In this document: in pieces, positions 18,958-28,331 of the stretch
How the letters are laid out: each line of letters opens with the position of its first letter
Position numbering within the stretch: the first letter of the stretch is position 1
Assembly (NCBI GenBank): GCA_029550525.1
Contig: JAKPHF010000077.1
Coordinates: 124,001-188,000, forward strand
Direction of reading: 5' to 3'
DNA: 64,000 nt
Source: Planctomycetota bacterium
Lineage (GTDB): Bacteria > Planctomycetota > Phycisphaerae > UBA1845 > PWPN01
The notes under the pieces: model-generated
Database searches by the model: none
What the model was told of the DNA's origin: nothing
The model's input: the letters and a program-made list of their open reading frames with translations, nothing else
Program-made: the position numbers and the translations under genes

Positions 18958-20151
18958 ATGTTTACCGCGTCGGGCCGTAGAGGATCGAGCGGAGTGCCCG
19001 GGAGGCAGCACGTGTCGGTTTCGGATCTGGCAGACGAATATTTCAACCGGTCGTACCGGACCGTCGCCGGAACGCCCCTGGAGGGCCTCCGCGTCTGTTA
19101 TGCCGTGTTCTCGCGAGAAACGGGCCGATTATGCGGCGTCGCCGACGTCCTCGACCTCGTTCGGCGGCGGGGCGGCCCGGGCGTGATCGTGCGGGGCAAG
19201 TCCGATGGCGATACGTTCAATCCGGGCGAAGTCGTCCTGACGCTCGAGGGACCGTTCGGCCAGTTGGTGACGCTGGAAACCGAGTACCTGGGCATGCTGT
19301 CCATATCCGGGGCGGCCTCGGAAATGGCTGCCCTGGTCGAAGCGGCGGGCGAAACCCAGGTGATCGACATGGCAGCCCGGCACTACCCGCCGGAACTACA
19401 GCCGCGGATCGCCTTGGCGGCCGCCGTAGGCGGAGCGGCCGGGACGAGTACGCCGGCCGGCTATGCCGAGGTCCATGCCCGATTCGGTATGGGCGGCGGA
19501 AAGATCCGCATCGGCCAGGGAACCTCCCGGAAGTTCAAGCTGTACGGCACGATCCCGCACGCCCTCAACGCGGTGTACGGAGGCAGCAGCGTGGACAGCG
19601 CGGCCGCCTACCACGAGCGGCATCCGCGGATTCCGCTCGTGCTGCTCATCGACTTTGAGGGCACGGAGCGAGACGTCATCTCGGCGGCCGTTCAGCGGTT
19701 CCACATGGACCTGTACGGCGTGCGTCTGGACGTACCCGCCAACCGCATCCACCAGGGCGGTCACGCTAAGCCTGTGCGGGCATTGGAGATGCGCATCCTT
19801 TCGAGCGTCGCCGACCGGGCCGCGGCCATGAAGGCGCTCGAGCGGTACGGGTTCGGCCCCGGTGTGACCATCGAATCGGTGTTCGCCGTCCGCGACTTGC
19901 TCGATTCGCTGAACGCCAAGCACACCAAGATCGTCGTAAGCAGTGGTTTCGACCTGGACAAGGTTCGGGCTTTTCGAGCTTGTCGTGCTCCCATGGACTT
20001 CATCGGGACCGGCTCGTGGGTCAGGTTCACCGCTTTCACCAGCGACATTGTCCGGATCTGGGAGGGCGGCGAGTGGAAAACCCGCTGCAAAGCCGGTCGG
20101 CTTGAGGAGTTACGCGAGTCGCCGGACCTGCCCGTGCTCCTGTCGACCTGA
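18958..20151 (+). CDS. Nicotinate phosphoribosyltransferase-like protein
   Basis: GAAGTSTPAGYAEVHARFGM, GTIPHALNAVYGG, LLIDFEGTERDVI, KIVVSSGFDLDKVRAF; start uncertain (18898, 18958 or GTG 19012). Confidence 0.8.
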   Translation: MFTASGRRGSSGVPGRQHVSVSDLADEYFNRSYRTVAGTPLEGLRVCYAVFSRETGRLCGVADVLDLVRRRGGPGVIVRGKSDGDTFNPGEVVLTLEGPFGQLVTLETEYLGMLSISGAASEMAALVEAAGETQVIDMAARHYPPELQPRIALAAAVGGAAGTSTPAGYAEVHARFGMGGGKIRIGQGTSRKFKLYGTIPHALNAVYGGSSVDSAAAYHERHPRIPLVLLIDFEGTERDVISAAVQRFHMDLYGVRLDVPANRIHQGGHAKPVRALEMRILSSVADRAAAMKALERYGFGPGVTIESVFAVRDLLDSLNAKHTKIVVSSGFDLDKVRAFRACRAPMDFIGTGSWVRFTAFTSDIVRIWEGGEWKTRCKAGRLEELRESPDLPVLLST

Positions 20152-20253
20152 TCCTTCGTCTTGCTGCCCGTAGCTCCGCCGATCCCGCGCCGGGGATTGG
20201 CGAGATTTCGGCCAAACCGTTATCATCTTGCCCCCGAAAGGGAGAGTATAGGC

Positions 20254-21351
20254 GTGGCCCGAATTGTTATTCTTATCACCATTGCTGCCGGCGCGGGCTG
20301 GCTCGGGTATACACGACTGGTCGTGAGCGAAACAGAAAAGCGGCCTGTGGTCGTCCCCACCTGGCCCAGCGACGACCCCGAGGTTTTGTTCAGTGCCCCG
20401 GGTGTCACGGAGCCGGCTTCCCGCACCATTCAAATCTTCAGCGAACTCCCCGGAACCATTGGCCGGCTGTACGTCCAGAGCGGCGACCGCATTCGCAAGG
20501 GTGACTTGCTCTTCGAACTGAGCAACGAAGTGCAGGCGGCCGAGGTCAAGCGGTGCGAGGCCCACCTGGACCGGGCCCGGGCTGAGTTGGCCAAGCTCGA
20601 AAGCTGGGACCGTCCCGAAGATCGCCAGGTGGCCCAGGGCCAGTGGGAGGAGAGCAAAGCGCTGCTCGAACATGCCGAGTTCGAGCTTCGACGCATCGAA
20701 GCCCTGGCCGCCAGTTCCGCCGCGTCTGAGAAGGAGATCAACGACGCCCGCAACGAGGTAGAGGTCTGCCGGTCGCGGGCGATGGCGGCCAAGGCCCGCT
20801 ACGATCGCTCGCAAGCCGGTCCGCGGCCCGAGGAACTCGCTTTGGCCCGGGCTCAAGTGGCTGAAGCCGAGTCCATGCTCGAAACCGCCCGCTGCCACTA
20901 CGAGAAGACCCGCGTGCGCAGCCCGATCGACGGCATCGTGATCTATCGCTTCCGCGAGCCGGGCGAGTCGGTGTTCCCCAACGTGCCGAGCCCGGTGCTC
21001 TCGATCGGCAACCGCGACGTGCTGCACGTCCGGGCTGACGTCGATGAGGCGGACATCGCCAAAGTGCGGATCGGCCAGAAGGTCTTCGCCACCTGCGACG
21101 CGTTCGGCGACCGGCGCTTCTACGGCAAAGTGGTGGAGATCGCACAGACGCTCGGCCGCAAGAACTTCCGCACCGACCGACCCAGCGAACGGGCGGACAC
21201 CAAGATCCTCGAAGTGGTCATCGCCCTGGACAACGGCCAGGAGATCCCCGTCGAACTCCAGATGTCCGTCTGGTTCCTGCGGGATGAATCGGCCCGCAAC
21301 GCGTCCGGACGTTCGCAGCCCTCGAGCCAGCCCTGGGGAGCGACGCGGTAG
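20254..21351 (+). CDS. HlyD/MFP-family periplasmic adaptor
   Basis: N-terminal TM; ELPGTIGRLYVQSGDRIRKGDLLFELSN; coiled coil; YEKTRVRSPIDGIVIYRFREPGESV. Confidence 0.88.
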   Translation: MARIVILITIAAGAGWLGYTRLVVSETEKRPVVVPTWPSDDPEVLFSAPGVTEPASRTIQIFSELPGTIGRLYVQSGDRIRKGDLLFELSNEVQAAEVKRCEAHLDRARAELAKLESWDRPEDRQVAQGQWEESKALLEHAEFELRRIEALAASSAASEKEINDARNEVEVCRSRAMAAKARYDRSQAGPRPEELALARAQVAEAESMLETARCHYEKTRVRSPIDGIVIYRFREPGESVFPNVPSPVLSIGNRDVLHVRADVDEADIAKVRIGQKVFATCDAFGDRRFYGKVVEIAQTLGRKNFRTDRPSERADTKILEVVIALDNGQEIPVELQMSVWFLRDESARNASGRSQPSSQPWGATR

Positions 21352-21488
21352 CACGTCTTGCGAGGGAAAGCCGATTCGGTGCGGCTCGGGCCGGCAACGA
21401 CGATTTATATATCCCTGGCGACGTCATGTTCGTCGATGGGAGCACGTGGCCATTTCGTATCGGTTGCTGCGGCCAAGTTGGCCTATTA

Positions 21489-21503
21489 TCCCACATAGTG
21501 GGA
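21489..21503. promoter_or_regulatory. Operator-like palindrome upstream of toxin-antitoxin remnant, abutting a TATTAT -10-like box
   Basis: TCCCAC-ATA-GTGGGA perfect inverted repeat; TATTAT at 21484-21489. Confidence 0.6.
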
Positions 21504-21510
21504 CGAATTA

Positions 21511-21689
21511 ATGCGATTGATCTTCGTCGAAACCAGGCCGTTCAGCGCAAGGCGAAAGGGCCGGATGAGCGACGAAGAGTACCGATCGCTTCAAGAAATG
21601 CTCCTCGTTGCCCCTGAGAGCTCAGGAGTCTGGTCGCCCAAGCGCGCAAAGAAGCAGTCCGACACATGTGGGCGAGAAAGCGGAGATAA
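21511..21689 (+). pseudogene. HigB/RelE-like toxin remnant (internal deletion)
   Basis: MRLIFVETRPFSARRKGRMSDEEYRSLQEMLLVAPESS resembles the toxin N-terminus; the C-terminal-like ELRSLVAQARKEAVRHMWARKRR* is in another frame right before the antitoxin; the middle of the fold is absent. Confidence 0.65.
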
Positions 21690-21691
21690 GT

Positions 21692-22096
21692 ATGGCCAAG
21701 GACTCTGAGCACATGAGTCTGGCCGATCAGCTCAAGGCGGGCCTGCAAGACAGCATTGCCTTTTCCCGAGGCGAGTTGACGTTGAAGACCACCGAGTTGC
21801 CGGCTCCGCCACCGTCGATGAGTGGTCGCCAGGTGGCGCGCCTGCGTCATGAGCTCAAGATGTCGCAAGCGGTGTTCGCCGCGGCACTGAACGTGTCGCC
21901 CAAAACCGTTCAGAGTTGGGAGCAAGGTGACCGTGAGCCGAGCGATGTCGCGCTGCGCATGCTTCAAGTCATGAAGGAACATCCCGGCATTCTCGACAGC
22001 ATCTTTCGGACGCCTGCGCGGGCGAAGAAGCAGGTTGCAACTCGCCGAACAGGTGGTGGTCGGCGTAAGCGGGCTGCCAGACGGGCGGCTTGCTGA
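21692..22096 (+). CDS. XRE-family HTH antitoxin (HigA-like)
   Basis: SGRQVARLRHELKMSQAVFAAALNVSPKTVQSWEQGDREPSDVALRMLQVM; ATG 21692 follows the toxin-remnant stop. Confidence 0.85.
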   Translation: MAKDSEHMSLADQLKAGLQDSIAFSRGELTLKTTELPAPPPSMSGRQVARLRHELKMSQAVFAAALNVSPKTVQSWEQGDREPSDVALRMLQVMKEHPGILDSIFRTPARAKKQVATRRTGGGRRKRAARRAAC

Positions 22097-22206
22097 CGTG
22101 GCGGGCGCCGGTCGGGGTTTGATCGGCAATCGGTGTGAAGCGTGATCGTGCCGATGCGGTGCGATGTGTGGAGCCGTGCGGCTCGGGCATCTCGAGGAGG
22201 CATCCG

Positions 22207-25119
22207 ATGAAGCTGAGGATAGTCTGCGGCGTTCTGGTCGTGATCTGGACGAGTGCGGCGGCGAGTGACGCAGCCACCCTCACGTCGGCCAAGCTGACGG
22301 CGCTGCCGGCGGTGCTGAACACACCGGACGGGCCGCGGCAACTGCTCGCCCTGGAAATCGAGAGCGACGGCCTAAACGATCTGACGTGCACGATCGCGGG
22401 CAAGGCTTGGGCCGAGCCGCAGGTGGTTTCCGCCGGCAACGTGGCCGGGGGCAAGCAGCGTGTCGAACTGCAAGTGCCGGTGGTGGCCGAGGCCGGTCCG
22501 GCGCGAGTCAAGCTGCAGAGCGGTTCGACGATGCACGAGTTTGACGCCACGCTCACCAAGCCCCGTTCCTGGGTCGTATACCTCGTGCAGCACACGCACA
22601 CGGACATCGGCTACACGTGGCGACAGAGCGAAATCCTGCCCGAGCACCTGCGCTACATCGACGAGACGCTCGATCTGTGCGACGCGACGGACCATTATCC
22701 CGATGACGCCAAATTTCGCTGGACCTGCGAAGTCTCATGGACCATCCGCGAATACCTGGCCCGCCGGCCGGCGCGGCAGATCGAGCGATTGAAGCGACGT
22801 TTGGCCGAAGGCCGCATCGAGCTGACCGGCATGTTCCTCAACATGTCGGAGATCGCCACCGAAAGCAGCCTGGCCGCCTCGCTCCAGCCGCTTCGCGCGA
22901 TCACTGCGGAACTCGGCGTGCCGATTCGCACGGCTATGCAGAACGACGTGAACGGCGCCGGCTGGTGCCTGCCCGATTATTTCAGCGGCATCGGCATCAA
23001 GTATTTGAGCATGGGCATCAACCGCACGCGGTCGATCCTGCCGTTCGACAAGCCGACCGTGTTCTGGTGGGAGTCGCCTTCCGGCAAGCGGACACTCGCC
23101 TATCGCTCCGACCATTACATGACGGCGAACTTCTGGGCACTCCACGACGGTCGGATGGACATCTTCGCCCCCAAGTGCGTGGAGTATCTAAAGTCGCTGG
23201 AAGACCGCCAATACCCGTTCGACCGGGTGACCGTCCAGTTCTCCGGCTATTTCACGGATAATTCACGGCCATCCACGCCCGCTTGCGATCTGGTCAAGAC
23301 TTGGAACGAGCGGTACGTCATTCCCAAACTGCGGATCGCGACGGCCGGCGAATTCTTGAGCTACGTCGAGACGCATCACGCCGACGCGCTGCCCGTGCAT
23401 CGCCGGGCCTGGCCCGACTGGTGGACTGACGGCTTCGGCTCGGCGGCGCGCGAGACGGCCGAGTCGCGCGAGACGCACGCGGGCCTGCAGACCACGCAGG
23501 GATTGCTCTCGCTGGCCAGGCTGCTGGGGACGAAGATGCCTGCCGGCCTGCCCCAGCGTGTGGCCGCCGTGCAGGAGCAACTGTTGTTCTATGATGAGCA
23601 CACCTTCGGCGCGGCAGGCAGCATTCTGGATCCTGGCGCGGAAAGCACCATGCTGCAGTGGGGCGAAAAGGGCGCCTACGTTTGGGAAGCGGTGAAGAAC
23701 GCGAGCTTGCTTCGCGAGGAGGCGTTCGGGGCCTTGGGTGGCTTTCTGCCCAAGTCATCTTCGCCGACGCTGGTCATCTTCAATACGCTCAGTTGGCCGC
23801 GAACGGGCATGGTCTCCGTCCTGCTCGACAGTGCCGTGCTGCCTCCGAACAAACAGGTTCGGCTCGTCGATCTGACCACCGGCGAACCCGTGCTCGTGCA
23901 GGGCCTGCACAACGGCTCACACGGCACGACTGCCGAGTTGTGGGTCCGGGACGTGCCGCCGCTGGGCTATAAGGCGTTTCGCGTCGAAGTGCTGGACGCC
24001 GAGCGCACGAACCTGCCGGCGCTGGATGCCCAAGCCGGCGTGTTGGAGAATCGCTTCTACAAGTTGACGCTCAACCCGCAGACGGGCGCGGTGGGCAGCC
24101 TGCGCGACAAGCGGACCGATCGCGAACTCGTGGACGCCAGCGCGGGGTGGAATCTCGGCCAGCTCATCTATGAGCGCATGACCACCAAGCGCGACGATAT
24201 CAAGCGGGACGGCTTCGACCGAACCAGCGTCCGCAACGTCAAGCTGCTCGACGGCGTGGCCGGCCCGATCTTCAGGTGCATTCGCTTCGAGGCGGCGCTC
24301 GACGGCTGCGCCGGAGACACCGGTGTACGTGGCGAGATCCGGCTATACGAGCCGGCTCCGCAAATCGAGTTTCACTTCGACGTCCGCAAGCTGCCCGTCG
24401 TCGAACCGGAGTCGCTGTACGTAGCCTTCCCCTTCCAGGCTGAAGATGCCCAGGTCGTGTACGAGGCCCAGGGCGGCTGTGTCACGCCCGGCCGCGACCA
24501 GTTGCCGGGCTCGTCGTCGGATTGGCAGACCGTCCAGCGTTACGCCGCGTTCCGCAATCCGCAAAGCCAGATCGTCTGGGCGAGCAATCGCGTTCCGCTC
24601 GTGCAATTCGGCGAGATCAACTTGGGTAAATGGCAGCCCGTCACGCAGATCGACAAGCCGCATCTGTACGCGTGGGTGATGAACAACTACTGGTTCACCA
24701 ATTTCCGCGCCACGCAGGAGGGCCAGTTCCGCTGGAGTCATCAGTTGACCTCGACTCCTGACACGACCAACACGGCTGCGACGCGTTTCGGGTGGGAGTC
24801 TTGCGTGCCGATGGCGGCTCGCGTGCTTCTGCCCGGCCGCGAGAACGGCCAGGCTGCCTCGCGCTCCATGCTCCGTTGCGATGCGGCCAATCTCCTGCTG
24901 ATCGAAGCGCGGCCGTCGACCGATGGCGACGGTATCGTGCTGCACTGGCGGGAGATCGAGGGCAAGCCGGCGACGTGGCACGTGGCGGATCAGCCCTTCG
25001 CGGCGAGTGTGGCCGGCGTCGATGAGGTGACCGTGCTCGAACAGCCCATCCGGTCCGGCGTGAGGTCGGTGTCGTTCGAGCCATACGAAGCCAAGTTTGT
25101 AAAGATCACGCTAAAGTGA
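22207..25119 (+). CDS. Secreted glycoside hydrolase family 38-like (alpha-mannosidase-type) protein
   Basis: Signal peptide; WVVYLVQHTHTDIGYTWRQSE, RWTCEVSWTIREYLARRPARQIERLKR, QNDVNGAGWCLPDYF. Confidence 0.85.
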   Translation: MKLRIVCGVLVVIWTSAAASDAATLTSAKLTALPAVLNTPDGPRQLLALEIESDGLNDLTCTIAGKAWAEPQVVSAGNVAGGKQRVELQVPVVAEAGPARVKLQSGSTMHEFDATLTKPRSWVVYLVQHTHTDIGYTWRQSEILPEHLRYIDETLDLCDATDHYPDDAKFRWTCEVSWTIREYLARRPARQIERLKRRLAEGRIELTGMFLNMSEIATESSLAASLQPLRAITAELGVPIRTAMQNDVNGAGWCLPDYFSGIGIKYLSMGINRTRSILPFDKPTVFWWESPSGKRTLAYRSDHYMTANFWALHDGRMDIFAPKCVEYLKSLEDRQYPFDRVTVQFSGYFTDNSRPSTPACDLVKTWNERYVIPKLRIATAGEFLSYVETHHADALPVHRRAWPDWWTDGFGSAARETAESRETHAGLQTTQGLLSLARLLGTKMPAGLPQRVAAVQEQLLFYDEHTFGAAGSILDPGAESTMLQWGEKGAYVWEAVKNASLLREEAFGALGGFLPKSSSPTLVIFNTLSWPRTGMVSVLLDSAVLPPNKQVRLVDLTTGEPVLVQGLHNGSHGTTAELWVRDVPPLGYKAFRVEVLDAERTNLPALDAQAGVLENRFYKLTLNPQTGAVGSLRDKRTDRELVDASAGWNLGQLIYERMTTKRDDIKRDGFDRTSVRNVKLLDGVAGPIFRCIRFEAALDGCAGDTGVRGEIRLYEPAPQIEFHFDVRKLPVVEPESLYVAFPFQAEDAQVVYEAQGGCVTPGRDQLPGSSSDWQTVQRYAAFRNPQSQIVWASNRVPLVQFGEINLGKWQPVTQIDKPHLYAWVMNNYWFTNFRATQEGQFRWSHQLTSTPDTTNTAATRFGWESCVPMAARVLLPGRENGQAASRSMLRCDAANLLLIEARPSTDGDGIVLHWREIEGKPATWHVADQPFAASVAGVDEVTVLEQPIRSGVRSVSFEPYEAKFVKITLK

Positions 25120-25215
25120 TCTCGCGCCGGCGAGCGGATCAGTCCGGTTACGGCGCACTGCGATCCGACGAGTCCCCATCGTGGTGCGGGCTGCCGGCTT
25201 GGCTCGGCAGGGGCT

Positions 25216-25965
25216 TCATCGCGCGGGATACTCGTACCACGCGAGTTGCGGCGGTGCGTTCTCGCATACGATCGCGCCGAAGTAGTCGGCATCCCATGCA
25301 AAGCTGCGCCCGAACAGAGGCGGCAGGTCGGGCAACCCCGCGGTGACGGTGAAAACATCGGCAAGAGGGGGGTCGGCTGGATCGATCTCGATGGCGTCCA
25401 GTGCGGTCCCGATGCCGGCCCCGGTGGCTTTGACCACTGCTTCCTTGCGCGTCCACAACCGCAGGAAGCACGCCGCCCGCTCTTGCGCCGGCCGGGTGTG
25501 CAGTACGGAGAGTTCCGCCTCTGACAGGACGGTCGCGGCCACCTCCTGCAGGTCCGGAATGTCGCGGTATTGCTCGATGTCCACGCCGATGTGCTCTTGT
25601 TGACCGACGCCCAGCAATCCCCAGTCGCCCGAGTGGCTCAGGTTGAACGACAGCGAGCCCACGCGTCCTGGACCGGCGAGCAACGGTTTACCCAGTGCGC
25701 CCGGCTGCAGCAGGACGTCCGCCGGTTTGCAATGCAGGTAACCGGCGAGCACCAGCCGAAGCGCCGCGTGGGCGACGATGTAGCGATGGCGGTCATGATC
25801 GAATCGAAACCGCGCCGCCTTGACGCGTTCCTCCGGGGATAGCAAATCATGCAACGCCGGCAGCGTCGCGTCCGGCGGGGACAAGTGTAGCCGCCATGCG
25901 TGCACGTGACCGGAATCGGGCGCTGGTGCGATGGCGGGAGTTTCGAGATAGGGGTCCATGGGCAC
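25216..25965 (-). CDS. 4'-phosphopantetheinyl transferase superfamily (Sfp-type)
   Basis: LSFNLSHSGDWGLLGVGQQEHIGVDIEQYRD and FLRLWTRKEAVVKATGAG motifs. Confidence 0.93.
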   Translation of the reverse strand: MPMDPYLETPAIAPAPDSGHVHAWRLHLSPPDATLPALHDLLSPEERVKAARFRFDHDRHRYIVAHAALRLVLAGYLHCKPADVLLQPGALGKPLLAGPGRVGSLSFNLSHSGDWGLLGVGQQEHIGVDIEQYRDIPDLQEVAATVLSEAELSVLHTRPAQERAACFLRLWTRKEAVVKATGAGIGTALDAIEIDPADPPLADVFTVTAGLPDLPPLFGRSFAWDADYFGAIVCENAPPQLAWYEYPAR

Positions 25966-26030
25966 GCATCTCCTGCGTGACTTGCTGCCATTATTCTATA
26001 GAATTGCAGACTCGGCGGAAACGTGGCGGA

Positions 26031-26065
26031 GACTTGAGTCCTGAGGCTTGAGTCTTGAGGCTTGA
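26031..26065. repeat. Heptad array (TGAGNCY), locus A4
   Basis: gacttga gtcctga ggcttga gtcttga ggcttga: five exact heptads. Confidence 0.93.
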
Positions 26066-26107
26066 AACCCGCACGCTTCCGCTCGATCGACAGCAAGGGC
26101 AAGAAAT

Positions 26108-27244
26108 ATGCGCAAGCTACGATTGTTTTCCCCCGGCCCGACCATGGTTCCTCCCGAAGTGACGGCAGCGATGGCTGGCCCGTTCGATCACCATCGGACG
26201 GCCGCTCACCGGGCCATCTTCCGCGAGGTCACCGAGAATCTGCAGTACGTGTTTCAGACGTCCGCTTCCGTGTGCATCGTGACCGGAAGCGGCACGGCCG
26301 CGATGGAATCGGCCATCGTGGGCGTCGGCGCTCCGAACAGCAAGGCGCTCGTACTCTGCGGCGGGAAGTTCGGCGAACGCTGGGCCAAGGTCTGCAAGTC
26401 GTACCGCATCAACCATGTCGCCCATCAGATGGAGTGGGGGACGGCCCCATCAGGCGAGTTGGTGGCAGAATTGCTGGCGAAGGACTCGGCCATCGACACG
26501 GTCATCGTGACGCACTGCGAGACGAGCACCGCCGCTGCTGCCGACCTGCAGGCCATCGCCGAGGTGACGCGCCGGCGTGATTGCCTGCTTGTCGTGGACG
26601 GGATCACCAGCGTGGGGGCGTTGCCGGTTCGCATGGACGAGTGGGGCGTGGACGTGGTGGTGACCAGTTCGCAGAAGGCGCTCATGACACCGCCCGGCCT
26701 GGGCTTCGTGGCGGTAAGCGAGCGGGCCTGGAAGCGCATCGACTCGTTCGCGTCGCCCGCGCTGTATCTGTGCCTCAAGGCGTATCGCCAGGGTTTTCCC
26801 ACGCAGGACCATCCGTACACGCCGGCCATCACGCTACTGCGCGGCCTGCAGGTGGCGTTGCGGATGATGCGTGAGGAAGGCATGGAGAACATCTGGCGGC
26901 GGACGGCGACGCTGGCCCGGGCCACGCGAGCGGCCGTCGAGGCCATGGGCCTGCGCGTGTTCGCTCGCAATCCCTCCGACTCGCTCACGGCCGTGTTGCT
27001 GCCCGAAGGTTTCGACGAGCCGACGTTCCGCCGGCGTTTGCGCGAGGAGTACGGGATCCTGGTGGCCGGCGGGCAGGATCAACTCAAGGGCCGCATCTTC
27101 CGCATCAACCACATGGGTTACGTGGACGCGACGGATACGCTTGGGGCAATCGCAGCCTTCGAAATGCTGCTGTCAGATATGGGTCACTCATTCCCACTGG
27201 GCGCCGGCGTAGCCGCAGCCATGCAAGCGGCGAAGGAGTCCTGA
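26108..27244 (+). CDS. Class-V aminotransferase (alanine-glyoxylate / serine-pyruvate type)
   Basis: FSPGPTMVPPEVTAAMAGPFDHHRT...TGSGTAAMESAI...DGITSVGALPVRMDEWGVDVVVTSSQKALMTPPGL (PLP lysine context). Confidence 0.93.
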   Translation: MRKLRLFSPGPTMVPPEVTAAMAGPFDHHRTAAHRAIFREVTENLQYVFQTSASVCIVTGSGTAAMESAIVGVGAPNSKALVLCGGKFGERWAKVCKSYRINHVAHQMEWGTAPSGELVAELLAKDSAIDTVIVTHCETSTAAAADLQAIAEVTRRRDCLLVVDGITSVGALPVRMDEWGVDVVVTSSQKALMTPPGLGFVAVSERAWKRIDSFASPALYLCLKAYRQGFPTQDHPYTPAITLLRGLQVALRMMREEGMENIWRRTATLARATRAAVEAMGLRVFARNPSDSLTAVLLPEGFDEPTFRRRLREEYGILVAGGQDQLKGRIFRINHMGYVDATDTLGAIAAFEMLLSDMGHSFPLGAGVAAAMQAAKES

Positions 27245-27304
27245 GGCCTAAGTCCTGAGACTTGAGGGCATCACTTGCTCAAGCCTCAGGACTCAAGTCT
27301 CAGC
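27238..27304. repeat. Inverted pair of heptad arrays, locus A5
   Basis: gtcctga ggcctaa gtcctga gacttga ... ctcaagc ctcagga ctcaagt ctcagc; the left array supplies the stop codon of the aminotransferase. Confidence 0.92.
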
Positions 27305-27311
27305 CCCGCTG

Positions 27312-28331
27312 TCAATTGGTGTCGGACAATTCCCACTGGTGGCGCTTGAGGGCGGCCACGATCTGCTCGGCCAGCTCGATGGCCGCCACGCCATCCTCCG
27401 CGGAGACCTCGGGCGGCCGACCGGACTGCAGCGCGGTGATGAACGATTGCAATTCCGCCCGCAGCGGCTCGACGTCGTCCACCTGCAACGGCTCGACCTT
27501 GACCATCTGGCTGAAATCGACGCCGGCCAATTGTGATAGATCCTTGGCGTCATGCTCGCGGGCGAGCTTCAGCAGGTCCAGGTTGGCGTCCTTCTTCACC
27601 GCGATGCCGTTCTTCTTCTGGTAATCGAGCGACAGGTAGGCCTCTTCACTGAAGACGCGGATCTTCCGCTCGGTCTTGAGGGCCAGCCGCGAAGCGGTCA
27701 GGTTGGCCACGCAGCCGTTGTCGAACGTGACCCACGCGTTGGCGACGTCCTCGTGCCGGGCGAGCACGCGCACGCCCACCGCCTCGACCTGCACCGGTTT
27801 GGCCCGCACGAGCGAGAGCACGACGTCGATGTCGTGGATCATCATGTCCATGACCACGCCGATGTCGGCCGAACGGAACGTGAACGGGCTGATGCGGTGC
27901 GTTTCGATGAATTTGGGCGCGACCTCCATGCGGTGCAGGGCCCGCACGACGGGGTTGAACCGCTCGGTGTGGCCGACCTGCAGAAGGGCGTTGTGCTCGC
28001 GGGCCAGGCGATGCAGGAGTCGACCCGTTTCGCTGTCGGGAGCCAGCGGCTTTTCGATGAGCACGGCGGCGCCGGTTTCGATGAACGGCCGCGCGACCTG
28101 CAGGTGAGCCATGGTGGGCACGGCCACGCTGACGGCCTGCACCTTGCCCAGCAGCGGCTCGATCGAGTCGTAAGCCTGCGTCTGGTACGTATCAGCCAGT
28201 TCCTGTGCCCGCTTCAGGTCCAGATCGACGATGCCCACGAGCTGCGTCTCGGGCATCTCGTGGTAGACGCGCACGTGATGGCGGCCCATGTGGCCGGTAC
28301 CGACGACCGCGACGGGGATAGGTTTGCTCAC
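27312..28331 (-). CDS. Gfo/Idh/MocA-family oxidoreductase, GnnA-like by context
   Basis: VAVVGTGHMGRHHVRVYHEMPETQLVGIVDLD, VLIEKPLAPD, VGHTERFNPVV; start overlaps the lpxA stop by 4 nt. Confidence 0.88.
   Translation of the reverse strand: MSKPIPVAVVGTGHMGRHHVRVYHEMPETQLVGIVDLDLKRAQELADTYQTQAYDSIEPLLGKVQAVSVAVPTMAHLQVARPFIETGAAVLIEKPLAPDSETGRLLHRLAREHNALLQVGHTERFNPVVRALHRMEVAPKFIETHRISPFTFRSADIGVVMDMMIHDIDVVLSLVRAKPVQVEAVGVRVLARHEDVANAWVTFDNGCVANLTASRLALKTERKIRVFSEEAYLSLDYQKKNGIAVKKDANLDLLKLAREHDAKDLSQLAGVDFSQMVKVEPLQVDDVEPLRAELQSFITALQSGRPPEVSAEDGVAAIELAEQIVAALKRHQWELSDTN

Noticed and set aside
20254-21351. HlyD adaptor as part of a complete efflux operon
   Set aside because: No ATPase or permease gene is adjacent; next gene is the toxin-antitoxin remnant.
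26108-27244. Class-V aminotransferase as the missing GnnB
   Set aside because: GnnB belongs to the DegT/DnrJ type I-fold sugar aminotransferases; this protein has the alanine-glyoxylate/serine-pyruvate signature and opposite orientation.
26031-27304. Heptad arrays as possible CRISPR repeats
   Set aside because: Units are contiguous 7-mers without spacers and no cas genes were seen.
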